NCBI GenBank assembly: GCA_014871385.1
Contig: CM026433.1
Span: 7,368,740 to 7,432,739, forward strand
From: Ceratodon purpureus
Lineage: Eukaryota > Streptophyta > Bryopsida > Pseudoditrichales > Ditrichaceae
Direction: 5' to 3'
DNA: 64,000 nucleotides
Part shown: one piece after another, positions 22,452 through 33,691 of the stretch
How the letters are laid out: each line of letters opens with the position of its first letter
Position numbering within the stretch: the first letter of the stretch is position 1
Made by a program: the position numbers and the translations under genes
The notes under the pieces: model-generated
The model's database searches: none
The model's input: only the letters and a program-made list of their open reading frames with translations
What the model was told of the DNA's origin: nothing

Positions 22452-25400
22452 TTACCTGTTACTGCGACGGAGATATGATGCATGGTCTCCTTGAGCTGGG
22501 GACTGGTTATAGCTCCAGTGTGGGCTTTGTCTTTGAGGGGGGAGGTTCATTCTGTTATCTGGTGGAGGGAAGTACATTGCGCCCGGGTGAGGACGCGCTT
22601 GGTAAGGTTGGTATAACAAAGGACCAACCATGTTAGCGTTGCCTGGGCCGAGCATGCCGCGGTCGCTTATACCAGGGCCCATGTCCCGGGCAGCTTGGTA
22701 ATTGAAGGACCGAAGTGGTGATTGAGTGTTGTAAGCAGGATAGCCCATTTGGGATTGATGGATCTGTTGGGCTTGGAATGGTTGGGAGTTCATTCTGGGC
22801 CGCATTTGATCGTGACCAGGTGAGTCTGCAAAATGAGGTGGTTGTGCTCCTGGGATGGAAGAGATTATCCCTCTGCCTGCTGCCCATTCTGGATAGTGTT
22901 GGTAGCTCTGAAGTGGGGGGGCCTGCTGTCTTGAGATGTTGTGTAGGTTTTGGTTGTGGTTAGAGTATACTGCGTGACCCGGGTGTACGACGCCGTAAGG
23001 ACCGCCTACCATCGGATAGCCATTCAAGTCTGGGCCAGCGAATGAGGCTGAGTTTGAGAAGGCTGAGTTAGTCCATCCGTTGGTTACTTTTAAGTGCTTC
23101 TCCACAGGTCGGATTAGAGGTTCTTCAGAGGTTCGCTTCAGGGATTTGAATCCAAACAAGGTATGCTTGATTTCCAGGATTTGGGAGGAACTCCCCATGG
23201 AAAGGTTGAGGAGAGAGATCGTGTCTCGAAAAGACTGATGGATGATGTCAAATTCTTTTTCCCTCACAGCACGAGCGCAGTTTTGAGATCTCTCTGCGAA
23301 ATCTTCTACCTGAATGAATGCCCCAAAAGACCCTGAAATCAGTAATGGAAAACAACCAGATGCCTTCGCAAGCTTCACCAAAAACCGAAACATTGTAGGT
23401 TGGTACATGGCGTAGGCTGGTCATCCACTAACAGCCGCACTTGGATATTTTACACTGATTACTCATCAGACCTCGAGAACTAGTGCAACACTAGGATTTC
23501 TCAAAAAAAAAAAAAAAAAGATTGTCACGTTTTAAAATGCTGCTGTTTGTGTAGAGTTTACTTACCGACATGCACCCAAGGTGATTTTTGGGCCACACTT
23601 TGGAGATCCATTTTCCTTCAAACACGCTGGCGCAAAGGCCTTGTTCCCAAAGGCTCTCCACAGCTATAAACTGCACAGCAGAGATATGTTCAGCACATAG
23701 CCTTAAAGTAAAGTCAATGGCGAAGTAATGATACAACCTACAGACATTACTGCCAAAGAGAATTACTACCAAAACAGGCATTGAAATCATCACTACCTCG
23801 TCCACTAATATTCATTTGCTAGCCCAGGATTACACAAATATAATAAGTACAAATGTGCTGTTTAATTGCCCAACCTTGATGAAGAAAGAACCAAACAGCT
23901 CGCTCAGAGTTTCCTTGTTGTCTCTGCCAAAACAATTCTTCGTGTGAAGGGCCACACGTTCCTTAACAGCTGCTATACACTTCTCTGTTTCTCGCAGAAC
24001 CAACCCTGTTCTACGCCACCCACGCACATTAGCTGTCAGCACCTGAACGCGTAGCATCTTCAAAGCGAGACAACATGACTCAACTGGTTCAATGGATTCA
24101 ACATAAGCGCTGGAGAAAGTGAACTACCTTCTAGAAGAGTAGAAAATGATGGAAGAATTGCTGGTGACCGCGTCTGCATTGAAATTGGCATGTTAGCAAT
24201 CGATGTACAATCAGAAGAGTAATAGGATACACCCAGGGCATCCAAAGAAATGCTGATAATAACTTAAGCCAATCCAAAGTGCGAGTAGAAAGAAAACCTG
24301 CTTGAAGTAACAATAGATAGAGAAACATGACATGCTTAGACTGCTCTAAGGTAACACATTACCACACATAGGAGTTTCTTACAGTAAGAGACAAGGCAGT
24401 AATCAAATCAATAAACTTAAAAAATGGTCACGAAGACAGGATCTCATAGCCTGGTTATAAACTGCTGACCACCAACGGTAGTTATTGAGGGTTGTTAAAA
24501 TACCTGTAGGTGAAATGCTGCCAGTAGACATATCGAAAGAGAGTTAAGAGTGCCTTTCTTTGAGTCATTGACATTGTAATTTTTCGCCCACGCCTTCAGC
24601 TGTCAGAAAACAAAAGAAAATGAAGTTGATCAGCATTATCCATGACACGCACATTGCAACCCTACGGATATGTTAATTAGGTACCACATATTAGAACTCC
24701 GAAAATCCTGAACTGTCAGATGTCTTCAGTACCAATTCAAAAAAAATATCAGATAAAAAATGTTTAATTTAATAATCAGAACGACAGGGACTTTTATTCG
24801 TATTTCACCCAGCACTTCTAACACAACCCTTAGACATCCTACATCAAACATAATTCACGAGCATATTGATCTCCGCAAAACGACTCACCAGAAAACAAAG
24901 CTGCCGATATCTGGGGTCGATCTGAGTGAAGATACCTATTAACTCTGATTTTAAAACCCCGTCCTTGTTCTCCATAGAAATATCACACTCTATGTTCGTG
25001 TAGCCCTCCATAAATTTTACTACAGGAACCGCCGCCCTCATTACGGGTTCAATTTTACGAACGGTGTGCCTGGACGTTCCGTTTCTGCCTGCATGAGACA
25101 ACCATATGACTAAGCACCTGCGAACATGTTAAAATGAACAAACCCCCACACTGCAAGCAACACATTCTTTGGTGAAGTTTGTGGAGGGCCAAAAGAACAC
25201 TTCAAGTATAAATGGGAGCTCGAAGAGTATGTAGACACCATTATGAAGACTGTATAGTGCTCGCGTCAGCTTTCTCAATATCGCTATCTTGTCAGCTCGA
25301 CTGCGTTCCATTTGTGAGTATCCTACATTGAGCGAGAGATCAAGATCACTTGAGCCTGTGTACAGGTCCATCACGTACGATCCAAACACTGCGATGTGGC

Positions 25401-26259
25401 TTCCTGCACATGACGGGCCGAACGAGTACATTACATCAGCAATAATCTAAGAAAACCCTGGAATGACAAGTTCTCGGCAAACCACCTCATTCAGAAGGAT
25501 CTCATAGAGAAAAATATTCTCACTACTTGAAAAAATTCTACCTGCGAAATCCACAAACTTAAGTGCAATCAAACCTGAACTTGATCTAGAACTTTCGTGT
25601 TGAACAGCCACCGGAAAAACAATTAGAACACTTACCATGTATTCTTTGCTTGACAAAAGTGTCTACAAATTGGATAACGCTGCGACGGGCATCTTGCTGC
25701 TCCTTGGTAGGTTGAAGCCCAACATACACATCGATTAACATGCGGTCCACCAGCCTTTTGCTCTCTGGATCCCATTGTAACATATCTTCTCGTTGAGTCT
25801 CAAATTGCAAAGCTCTCTCAAACATCACTAAAGGCAACAGACAACCACAACTTCAGTAAAAATGTACAGCAAGAAGTCTCTATTGACCAAAAAACGAAAA
25901 CCTCCTCACCTATATCAAACACAACCTCACAATTTGCAATAACAATACTCCTGACGATCAAACACACAAGTTCAAGCTTCAGAGAAAAAGCAACGGTACT
26001 CGATCACAACGAGCAAGCACAGAATGAACACAGGCAAACTCTAACCCATCTCTACCAATCCCTCGAAAAAAGAGTCAATTCACTGCACCGATAACATCAC
26101 AACCGAAGGTCACTACTAACCATGTGAAGGCGGCGGAACAACAATGCGGCACTCCGGCACAAAATACCCCTCTGCACCGTCGTCCTCGCCCTCCTGCCCA
26201 CTGTCAAGATGGCCCTCCTCCACAAACCCCTCCTTTTCATCTTCACCTTGGGCCGTCAT
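22452..26259 (-). CDS. Terminal nucleotidyltransferase (TRF4/Cid1-like)
   Basis: Minus-strand exons in order: 26121-26259, 25636-25827, 25575-25591, 25239-25446, 24889-25088, 24504-24599, 24128-24173, 23875-23990, 23566-23670, 22452-23309; 1977 nt, 658 aa. The catalytic signature is VFGSYVMDLYTGSSDLDLS (about 136-154: GS plus Asp150/Asp152), with the third Asp in NIECDIS (Asp221). The central PAP-associated part contains LKAWAKNYNVND and TLNSLS. After about residue 390 comes a long Pro/Gln/Asn-rich tail, probably disordered. The family adds non-templated nucleotides to RNA 3' ends; whether this member adds A or U cannot be told. The 17-nt third exon restores phase and is inferred from reading frame. 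The start is the first ATG before an acidic leader. The acceptor at 23991 has a possible alternative inside the exon. Confidence 0.9.
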
Positions 26260-27560
26260 CGCCCCTGCCCTACACCAAGAAAGGACACATAACTTCAGAC
26301 CCAACCCATAAGTCTTTTCAAACACCTGCAGCACCTCTCGCTACTGCGCGGGAGCTCCTCTCATAATTAAGCCCTGCTCTTCTACGAGTACGCCTGCAAT
26401 CATATTACCCCACCTTGGCGTACTTGGCCCCAGCAGTTGGTTAACTCTACAATGTGTACTTACAGCAGCGTAATTGCTTCACAAAGAGACCCAATCTACA
26501 CCAGCCCTTGATATGGAAGATAACCTCTAACCCATCAGTCAGCTCTATCATCTCATCAAGACCAATGTGCTTCATATTAACTATAAACATGTCTGTCAGA
26601 AAGAACCAAATACACGTACACTTCCAGACTTTCTACACATGATCCAACACTTTGCTGACCCTTCACATATGCAAAACGTTACAAAAGAGAAACTCCAAAA
26701 AAATAACCTTCCAAACTGCGTCCTCACAAACAAGCCAGTATGTTCTGAAGCAAGTATGCGAGTCCGTTCTCGACAAGAGTATGAACATAGAGAGGCTCCA
26801 AATGCAGTGAAACGAACGCAGATACCGAAACTGAAACAGAAGGAGCTCTTAAACCTGCATTCTTCAACGAAGAAAAACTCCAATTAGGCTATCAAGTTGT
26901 GAGTTCTAAGAACACGTACTGGATAGCTCTAGCGACCTCCACGTGCTGGTACACCGCCATAATTGCAATGCATCATCCTCCTCCTCCTCGAGCTACCGAC
27001 ACCGCCACCGACGCACCAATCGACCAGAAACTCCGCATTCCGCACCGAAATCGAAACCCTAATCCGAAACCCAACTCTAATTCTGCCAGGAAAGACCGCC
27101 ACAGCGCGTCTACAAACGCATCACGTCATCGCTACGGCTCCGGAAACGCACACAACAGCGGTCATCACGCGCCCTCTCGAACTCGGCGACGCGCACACAT
27201 CCATAGAAACGAATCTGATGGCTCTGGGCTCGGGCTCTGGCTCCGGGCTCTGTTCTCGAAATTGCATTCCGGGTCTCGAGCTGCGATCTGGTGTGGATTA
27301 GGACTGTTGTTGCGGGCTCTCCAACGGGGTCAGGTGTGCGGAACTGCACCGCGTTGCGCTGGGCGTGAGCGATGGTTTCTAGGGAAGAAGTTTCTGGTGG
27401 GGGAGCGTTAGGGGGAGCGGCTCAGCTCGTTGGAAGCGCGTTGGCGAAGGCTATGGCGGGGGGGAAGAGGAGCGAGGGTGCGTGAGGCGTGGTGTTGGAA
27501 TTCGACGCTGCGGGGTTGCGCAGGTGCGCCATCGCTGCGAGAGGAGTGTGCGAGAGTGTG
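26260..27560 (-). promoter_or_regulatory. 5' leader/promoter region of the nucleotidyltransferase gene
   Basis: CpG- and C-rich text from about 26960 to 27560 suggests a promoter-proximal island upstream of the ATG at 26259. Open frames on both strands here (for example 26899-27411 plus) are low-complexity Arg/His/Ser-rich and not conserved-looking. Confidence 0.35.
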
Positions 27561-27571
27561 TGCGTTGGGGA

Positions 27572-27875
27572 CCCGGTATAGTGAACGGAGGTTGTGTTTG
27601 CAGTGCGTGGTAGAGTGGGAGGGTGGCGGGAAGAGTAGTTTTAAGGCCCGGTAAAGTGAGCGGGAGTTGCGTTTTGGGGCGGGAGTAGAGTGCGTTGGTG
27701 GGCGTTTGGGTGCTTTGGGGTCCCCGGTAAATTGCACGGAGGTAGTGTTTACAGGGGGTGGTACAGCGGGAGGGTGGGGGTTTGAGTGGGTTTCTGCCCC
27801 GTTAAAGTGGAAGGGAATAAAGCGTTCAGTCGGGAGTGTAGTGTATTGGTGGGCGTAGAGGTAGTGTTTACAGCG
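27572..27875. repeat. Degenerate tandem repeat, period about 76 bp, about 4 units
   Basis: The anchor word CCCGGTA(T/A)AGTGANCGG recurs at 27572, 27647, 27723 and 27798 (spacing 75-76). Each is followed by a G-rich block ending GGTGGGCG or GGGTGGCGGG. A further diverged unit with GCTAAAGTGAAGAG lies near 27910, and a distant relative lies near 29560. Confidence 0.7.
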
Positions 27876-27989
27876 TCTTTTACATTGCGACGGTGGGTTA
27901 TTCAGTGTTTGCTAAAGTGAAGAGAGATGGTGTTTGCCGGTGGAGCTGTAGCGTGGATGGGGAGTACAGTGCCGTTGTGGGATATCCAG

Positions 27990-29638
27990 TTTGCTAAATT
28001 CCAGCTAATGTGAACAGATGTAAGGTAGGAGCACTAAAAACCGTCACTTTTGGAGTTGTTTAAATGGCACATTTCGTGTGAAAAAAATACACAAAGATCA
28101 AGTAATTGTGGAGAATATGGACTTCAAAAATCTAATTTTTTCGGAGTTGTATTGAGTTTTTGATGAATTTTCACAGGTTTAAAAGTTAGATTTTTGGTAG
28201 CTGATATTAGCAGGTTATCAAAACTATTTGCATGTACAACAAAAATCAAGAATGAGTCATGTTGATTTGAGCTTTTTCTATGTCGGTCTGTGCTTCTTTC
28301 CTGCTGCCACTTGTCACTCCCAGATATTGGCGTACTAAGGCTTATTGCTCAGTCCTGCATAGTTGTTAGTGCTACTTTAGCGTGTGTGGAGGAGATTACA
28401 ATGCTTTTGACAAGAGTTTAAGAAGTTTCTGGTGCTCCTTTTGTAGTGTATAGTAGGACGTACATTGCTTTTTATAAGAGTTTGAATTTACGTAGTAGAA
28501 GTGAAGATGGCAAAGAACATTTATTTACCAGATTTATAGAGGTTCAATCCTCTAGTGTTAATTTTAGAGCATATATTAGTTCTAAAATTTTAAGGAATTT
28601 ATCTTGACATGTTCTTTCTTACGATCAAAACATTGATTACATTGTACTATTTATTTAAGAGGATGTGAGTAAATTATATTTTGCTATAGTTGGTATAAGT
28701 TTAAATCATGTTTAATCTACATTGAATTTTATCTTTAAACCTTTTTTCAATATGGTAATTATTTATAAGCTGTCATTTGTGGTTGTTGTTGGAGTTCAAT
28801 GAATTCTTATAAATCCGTTTTTTCCTACATAATTGAAGATGGAATTCTCAATTCAGCTTCAAGTTTAAATTTGCTAAACCACTGAAAAAGTAACAAGAGG
28901 CAGGGAATATACACTTAAACCATCACATCATCAAAAGATGTAATTATCTTGATTTCCACGTACGTGTGAATTTGTATACCCATGCTTGACAACTATAGCA
29001 AATCAGCAAATGACAACCATGACCCATAAATACTATTCAAAAAAAATGTTTGTAATTGCCAAAAACACATTCATTAACCATTGGTGACAATGAATGCAAG
29101 AGTAGTGGTTATGAGCGGAAATTTGGTACAACTGAGACTAAATAATGATGGTTATGAAAAGTTGAGTAAATACTTGTAATCTTTAGTAGAAATCATGTGG
29201 TGGTAATAAATTTGGTACATGGTGGTATTTGAATGGAATCAAGTTGATTTTACATACAAAAAACAATGATGGTTGAGTGTTAATTAGGTGGTTAATGGGC
29301 CAGTCTAGTGGCTCTAATTTCAATATCCTCTAAATTTCATAACTAATTCAAATTTTATCAAAAAATTATGACTCTAATTACATTGATCTTCAAGTCTTAT
29401 TTGCTTTCAGTATTAAATATTAGATATTTCACACAATACTTGAAAAAGGTTGCATTCCATATTGTGGTGCTCATAGTCTAGTTCATCATAATCCTATTAT
29501 ACTATTCTGCTTGTAGTGAGATGTACAGGGTGAGAGTGGGAGTTCTTAACAATGTCCGGGGTTTGGCCCTGCAGGTACAGTGAACAGCAATGGTGGTTTC
29601 ACTGAGAAATACAGTGCATTGGTGGAGCTATGAGTGAA
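27990..29638. other. AT-rich spacer, no gene recognised
   Basis: No open frame of gene quality. Sequence is AT-rich with scattered poly-A/T. Confidence 0.3.
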
Positions 29639-29640
29639 TA

Positions 29641-29888
29641 CCGTAACACCTCGTTCCGTGCCGTACAAATATTTTTTTCTCAGAAAAATTAGGTCTGTCC
29701 AAAATTGATTTTCTTGATTTTCAAGTTTTAGTAAAAAATCATCAAAAATAACCTCAAATAGCTTAGTTTTAACAAAATATCACCAAAACAATTTACTCTA
29801 TTTTTTAATTTTTAATTTTCATAATTTTTAAGTTTTTTGTTTTTTGTTTTGGAAATTATTTAAGAACAAACCTGCTATGGTGTTACGG
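29641..29888. mobile_element. Short inverted-repeat element with CCGTAACACC ends
   Basis: CCGTAACACC at the left and GGTGTTACGG at the right are perfect inverted repeats flanked by TA on both sides. It lies immediately beside the 284-bp MITE at 29929. A TA target suggests a second Stowaway/mariner-type family. Confidence 0.65.
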
Positions 29889-29928
29889 TAATGGCGATTA
29901 CCAAGCTTTGGAGTCAGTGGTGCACTTA

Positions 29929-30212
29929 AGGTAGAAACACCTATAACCGACAACTTAAAGCAGTTTAGCATATCAAAGCTTGGGTTATCAACAAGGAGAT
30001 ATTTTTGGTTCATAGGAAAATAAGGTTCATGAAGAATGAGCATTTTTCCATGAATTATCTCCCAATATTGAAATTTGTACAATTTTTCAAAGTGAAAAGT
30101 ACTTCCGAACCAATAGCCAATATATACAAATGAGGTACATCTGTTCTTTCATAATCTAGGAATTAGAAGATATCGGCTATTGGTCATCTGTCGACTATGG
30201 GTGTCTCAACCT
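29929..30212. mobile_element. TA-flanked MITE, copy 3 (284-bp subfamily)
   Basis: TA at 29927-29928 and 30213-30214, ends AGGTAGAAACACCTATAACC / GGGTGTCTCAACCT. Same length as copy 2 (3630-3913) and its reverse complement with few differences. Confidence 0.9.
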
Positions 30213-30214
30213 TA

Positions 30215-30745
30215 GCTGAACTGGTCCAGCGCTGTTCAAATGCGAACCAGTCTTGAGGGAGAAAAGGTTTGACACGTCACTGCGCGAATGAACAGGGATT
30301 AGGGGGGAACTAATTAAGGTTTATTGAATTAATTAGTTACTGAATTAGGGGAGGCCTCAGACTGGTGAATCACTATTCACTAATCTGCATGAAGAATAAT
30401 TGAGGTTACTGTATGATACTTCTTTTATGAGGGTTTGGTATTTTTGTCATTCACAAATAGTGGTGGAATCAATGAATATGCTTGTATCCATTTCCGCGAG
30501 TGTTATTTGTTTTGTGACGATGAAGGAATTGAATTATTTGAGGGAGGTTTGTGATTCATGCTGCGTTTTTCTTCCTACATGGTGTAGGTTTTCAAGGGCT
30601 GTGATGTTCAGTTAAGGATTGCTTTGTTGAATATTCATTCATGACAAGTATGAGACCATTGTGAATTTAAACCCATAGACATTTTTGCATTCAGAGTGGT
30701 AGTTTGGAAGATATCATTGCTCAGAATTGTGTAACAACATTGTTA
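30215..30745. other. Spacer, no gene recognised
   Basis: One 71-codon frame without recognisable features; otherwise AT-rich unique sequence. Confidence 0.3.
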
Positions 30746-31597
30746 TTAACCCCTAATGTCAAATGCCCTCAAAACTGCAAAAAGCCCTCAAAACTGCCCT
30801 CTTAAATGCAAGAAGCAAATTTTTAATTTTTTTTATGTATTTTTGAGTATGCAACCGTAAGATCTTGTACCTAACTTGTATGTGCATATGTATGTCAGAT
30901 CTTAAATTCAAATTCCTTACCAATTGTGAGATCGTAATGTTTAAAGATGCACAAACAACTTTTTTTGGTTGATGGAAAAAGGGTAATTGGCTTTTTAAGG
31001 GCCAAAAAAACATATTTGGTAGAAAATTTTATATGAGGCTCTTCAAATTCTTGTTTTTAGGTGAGTTAGGAACATACCTTTGCAATTTTTATCCTCATAC
31101 AACCTATAAAACCTAGGGAAATGCTTCATTATTCACATAGAGGTATGCTGAAATCCAACTACAAAGGTCAATCTTTGACAATAAAAAAGGCATGTAAACC
31201 ATAATTGGATTGAAGATCCAAACGGTGAGATCATGCCTCAAATTCTTATTTACTTGAAAAAGAAACCAAAACTTGAAAAAAATTAAAATCTCAATTTTTG
31301 GTGAATTTTCGAAGTTTCTGCAAATTAATTGATTTTGGGCAGTTTTTGAGAATAAATGAGCGTATACCGCAGTTTGGGCAGTTTTGGGCAGATTTCAAAT
31401 AGTGTTTTCAAACTTTGACTGTGGATATCTCCTAAAGTATGAGGAATTTTGAAGCATGAGATGACTTTTCCGAAAGGTATGAAAAAAATCTACAATCTGC
31501 CAAAAGTAGAAACTTCATTTGATCTAAATTTAGTATGTACAAGCCTGACCGGATCAAAATCAACCCTGATCGGGTTGATTTGGACATTAGGGGTTAA
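30746..31597. mobile_element. TTAA-bounded (piggyBac-like) element, 852 bp
   Basis: TTAA at 30746-30749 is followed by CCCCTAATGTC; the right end is GACATTAGGGG followed by TTAA at 31594-31597. The 13-bp inverted repeats are perfect. Internal words (ACCTAACTTGTATGTGCATA, GAGGCTCTTCA) match the 8179 element. Non-autonomous. Confidence 0.82.
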
Positions 31598-32141
31598 ACT
31601 AAAGTTAGTGTACATTAATCATACCACTCTCTTTTTAATCTGTGGCCACTCCTCATCGTTCAAGTACAGTTTGCACCCAATGAGATGCCTAAGGACTTTC
31701 AAACTACATTTTTCTAAAGTGTGAGCATAGAAGTGTAGCCAAGGGCTATGACCAAGGAAATAGTTCATTTTCCTTGGTCACACCTTTACCAAGAGGTACG
31801 TAGTGAAAGCCACCCTTTACAAGCCCTTCAAGTAGAGGGATCTGTCTAAATTCCACCATCAAGCGGTGGTTTAGAGGCCAGGCTCGGGGTGGGGTTGAGG
31901 CTAATATGTGCCCTTATTATTTGCTTAAGTAGGAGTCCTACTGATCTCTAGACGGTCTCCATAGAGTAATTTTAGTCTTCACAGAGTAAATTGGGGCCTA
32001 TAGCTCCGAGTTTATAAAGAAAAAAAAACCAAAAAAGACCTAGGACCCCAGAACATGGAGGGGCATCAAAATGGAACCCACCAAGCCTGGCAACCAAACC
32101 GGTTGCACCTCTCGATGGGGTGAAATAAAGAGACCCCAAGT
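31598..32141. other. Spacer, no gene recognised
   Basis: Repeat-like text with short unsupported frames on both strands. Confidence 0.3.
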
Positions 32142-32192
32142 AGAGGGTTTCAAGCAAAGGGTTTTAAACAAAGTGTTTCAAGTAGAGGGTTT
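32142..32192. repeat. Short degenerate tandem repeat AGAGGGTTTCAAGCAA
   Basis: About three to four imperfect units of 16-17 bp built on AGAGGGTTTCAAG abut the left end of the following MITE. Confidence 0.6.
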
Positions 32193-32193
32193 A

Positions 32194-32562
32194 AGATAGA
32201 AGCACCTATAACCAACAACTTAAGGATTTTGAGCCTTTTTTTTGGGATTATTTTTGAGGTGTAATTTTCACGTGTAGAATAGTTTCTCATAGAAATGCAA
32301 TTTTTTTCAAATTTTTTCTTCCCAATACTAAAATAGATACAAATTTTTAAACACAAAAGTACTTCGTGACTCAAAACTGATCTGTAGACTTTTTTCATTG
32401 TCACACCTAGTTGGTACTAATTTCCACTCATGAGTGTACCCAAAGCCACCAGCTTTTTGAGTGTTTTGATTGGTCAGTTTGAATTGAGTGCCAAGTTGCG
32501 GTTTTGGGGACAGGCTACAGGTTGGTTTCTGGGGGTGCGATTGGTTTTAGGTGCTTCTACCT
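32194..32562. mobile_element. TA-flanked MITE, copy 4 (369 bp)
   Basis: TA at 32192-32193 and 32563-32564. The left end AGATAGAAGCACCTATAACC matches the complement of the right end AGGTAGAAGCACCTAAAACC. The interior is diverged from the other copies. Confidence 0.78.
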
Positions 32563-32564
32563 TA

Positions 32565-33691
32565 GTAGGTACAGAACCCAGGGTATCAAATAGTGAGCCT
32601 CCCTTAATCATGGGCCGCAGCGCCGTCATAACGGCCAAGAACCGAGACAAATCATAATAACCTTGATGCACAGCACAGTAGACAATGGTCACCTTTCCAA
32701 GCAAATTTTAATGCTATCGTAAAGATGTCAGTGCCGCTGCTCTTTAAAATAGTGTACAAGCTGCTAGTATACTGTGCTTTGCATGCTGTCAAAACCTCAT
32801 GCAGATGCCACAATTGTGCTGCAACTTCCTCCTTATTCCAGAATAGAAAATGTAATGTCATGAGAAACTTATCTGTTCTTCGAGATAAACTCATCAAACA
32901 CCCACTTGTAGCTTAATCCATCCTTTTCAGAACAGGGATCATTCTTCAGTGAGAGAAATTGACATGAGTTAGTCAATAATCAAGTTCGAAAAAATAACTC
33001 GTCTATTGAAACTATATGCAATGCACTAAAGTTTCTCCAAAAATCCATTGTCACATACATCACTTCTTCCAGAGTCTACAGGGGTAAATATAACCTAGAG
33101 TAAGTGAATGTACAGTTCAGTTCTCTAAATTCCCAAATAAGTGTGAGTTACAAATAAAGAAATTTGAAGGTCATATAAAATTATGTAACACTATTCAAGA
33201 TGATTGAATTGTCAAACAGAAGAACATGGAAATTCTACTCGTTGAAGACTGTTTTACATGTTTTTGTTAGTTCTTACTTTACAACTAACGGAGCGCATGA
33301 TTCGGCTCGTTGCAGCGGAATCAAGTGCTTAGACAGGCTCGTTGCAGCGGAATCAAGTGCTTAGACAGGCTCGGCAGCTACTGAGGGTACTGGAACTTCT
33401 CTTAGAAAACATTGAGGTACAACTTGGTCGTGCGAGGAAACAATTACGCTTTATTCTACGAAGCAATGGGCACCCAGAAGAGGGGAGGAAAGAGGTCAGA
33501 TGGGATAGTCACTGACATTGAGGAACAGGCCATGAAGTAAAGGTCATATTTCACAAAATAGTTGTAATCCTTAACTTGAACATCTATTGGAACGAATGGT
33601 CATTTGCCACTCAACTCTGCAGACTAATCACAGGATAAGGTAATTGATCACCGCATCAGTTGCATGTGAAAGATTTACAGGTATAAGAAGC
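32565..33691. other. Spacer and probable 3' UTR of the Tm-1-like gene
   Basis: No coding frame of note. The right-hand few hundred bases should hold the 3' UTR of the minus-strand gene ending at 33692. A direct duplication lies at 33304-33370. Confidence 0.35.
33304..33370. repeat. Direct duplication of a 32- to 37-bp unit
   Basis: GGCTCGTTGCAGCGGAATCA with the following AGTGCTTAGACA occurs twice in immediate succession and is identical in both copies. Confidence 0.85.

Noticed and set aside
26899..27411. 170-codon plus-strand frame
   Set aside because: Arg/His/Ser-rich translation of a C-rich promoter region; no recognisable family.
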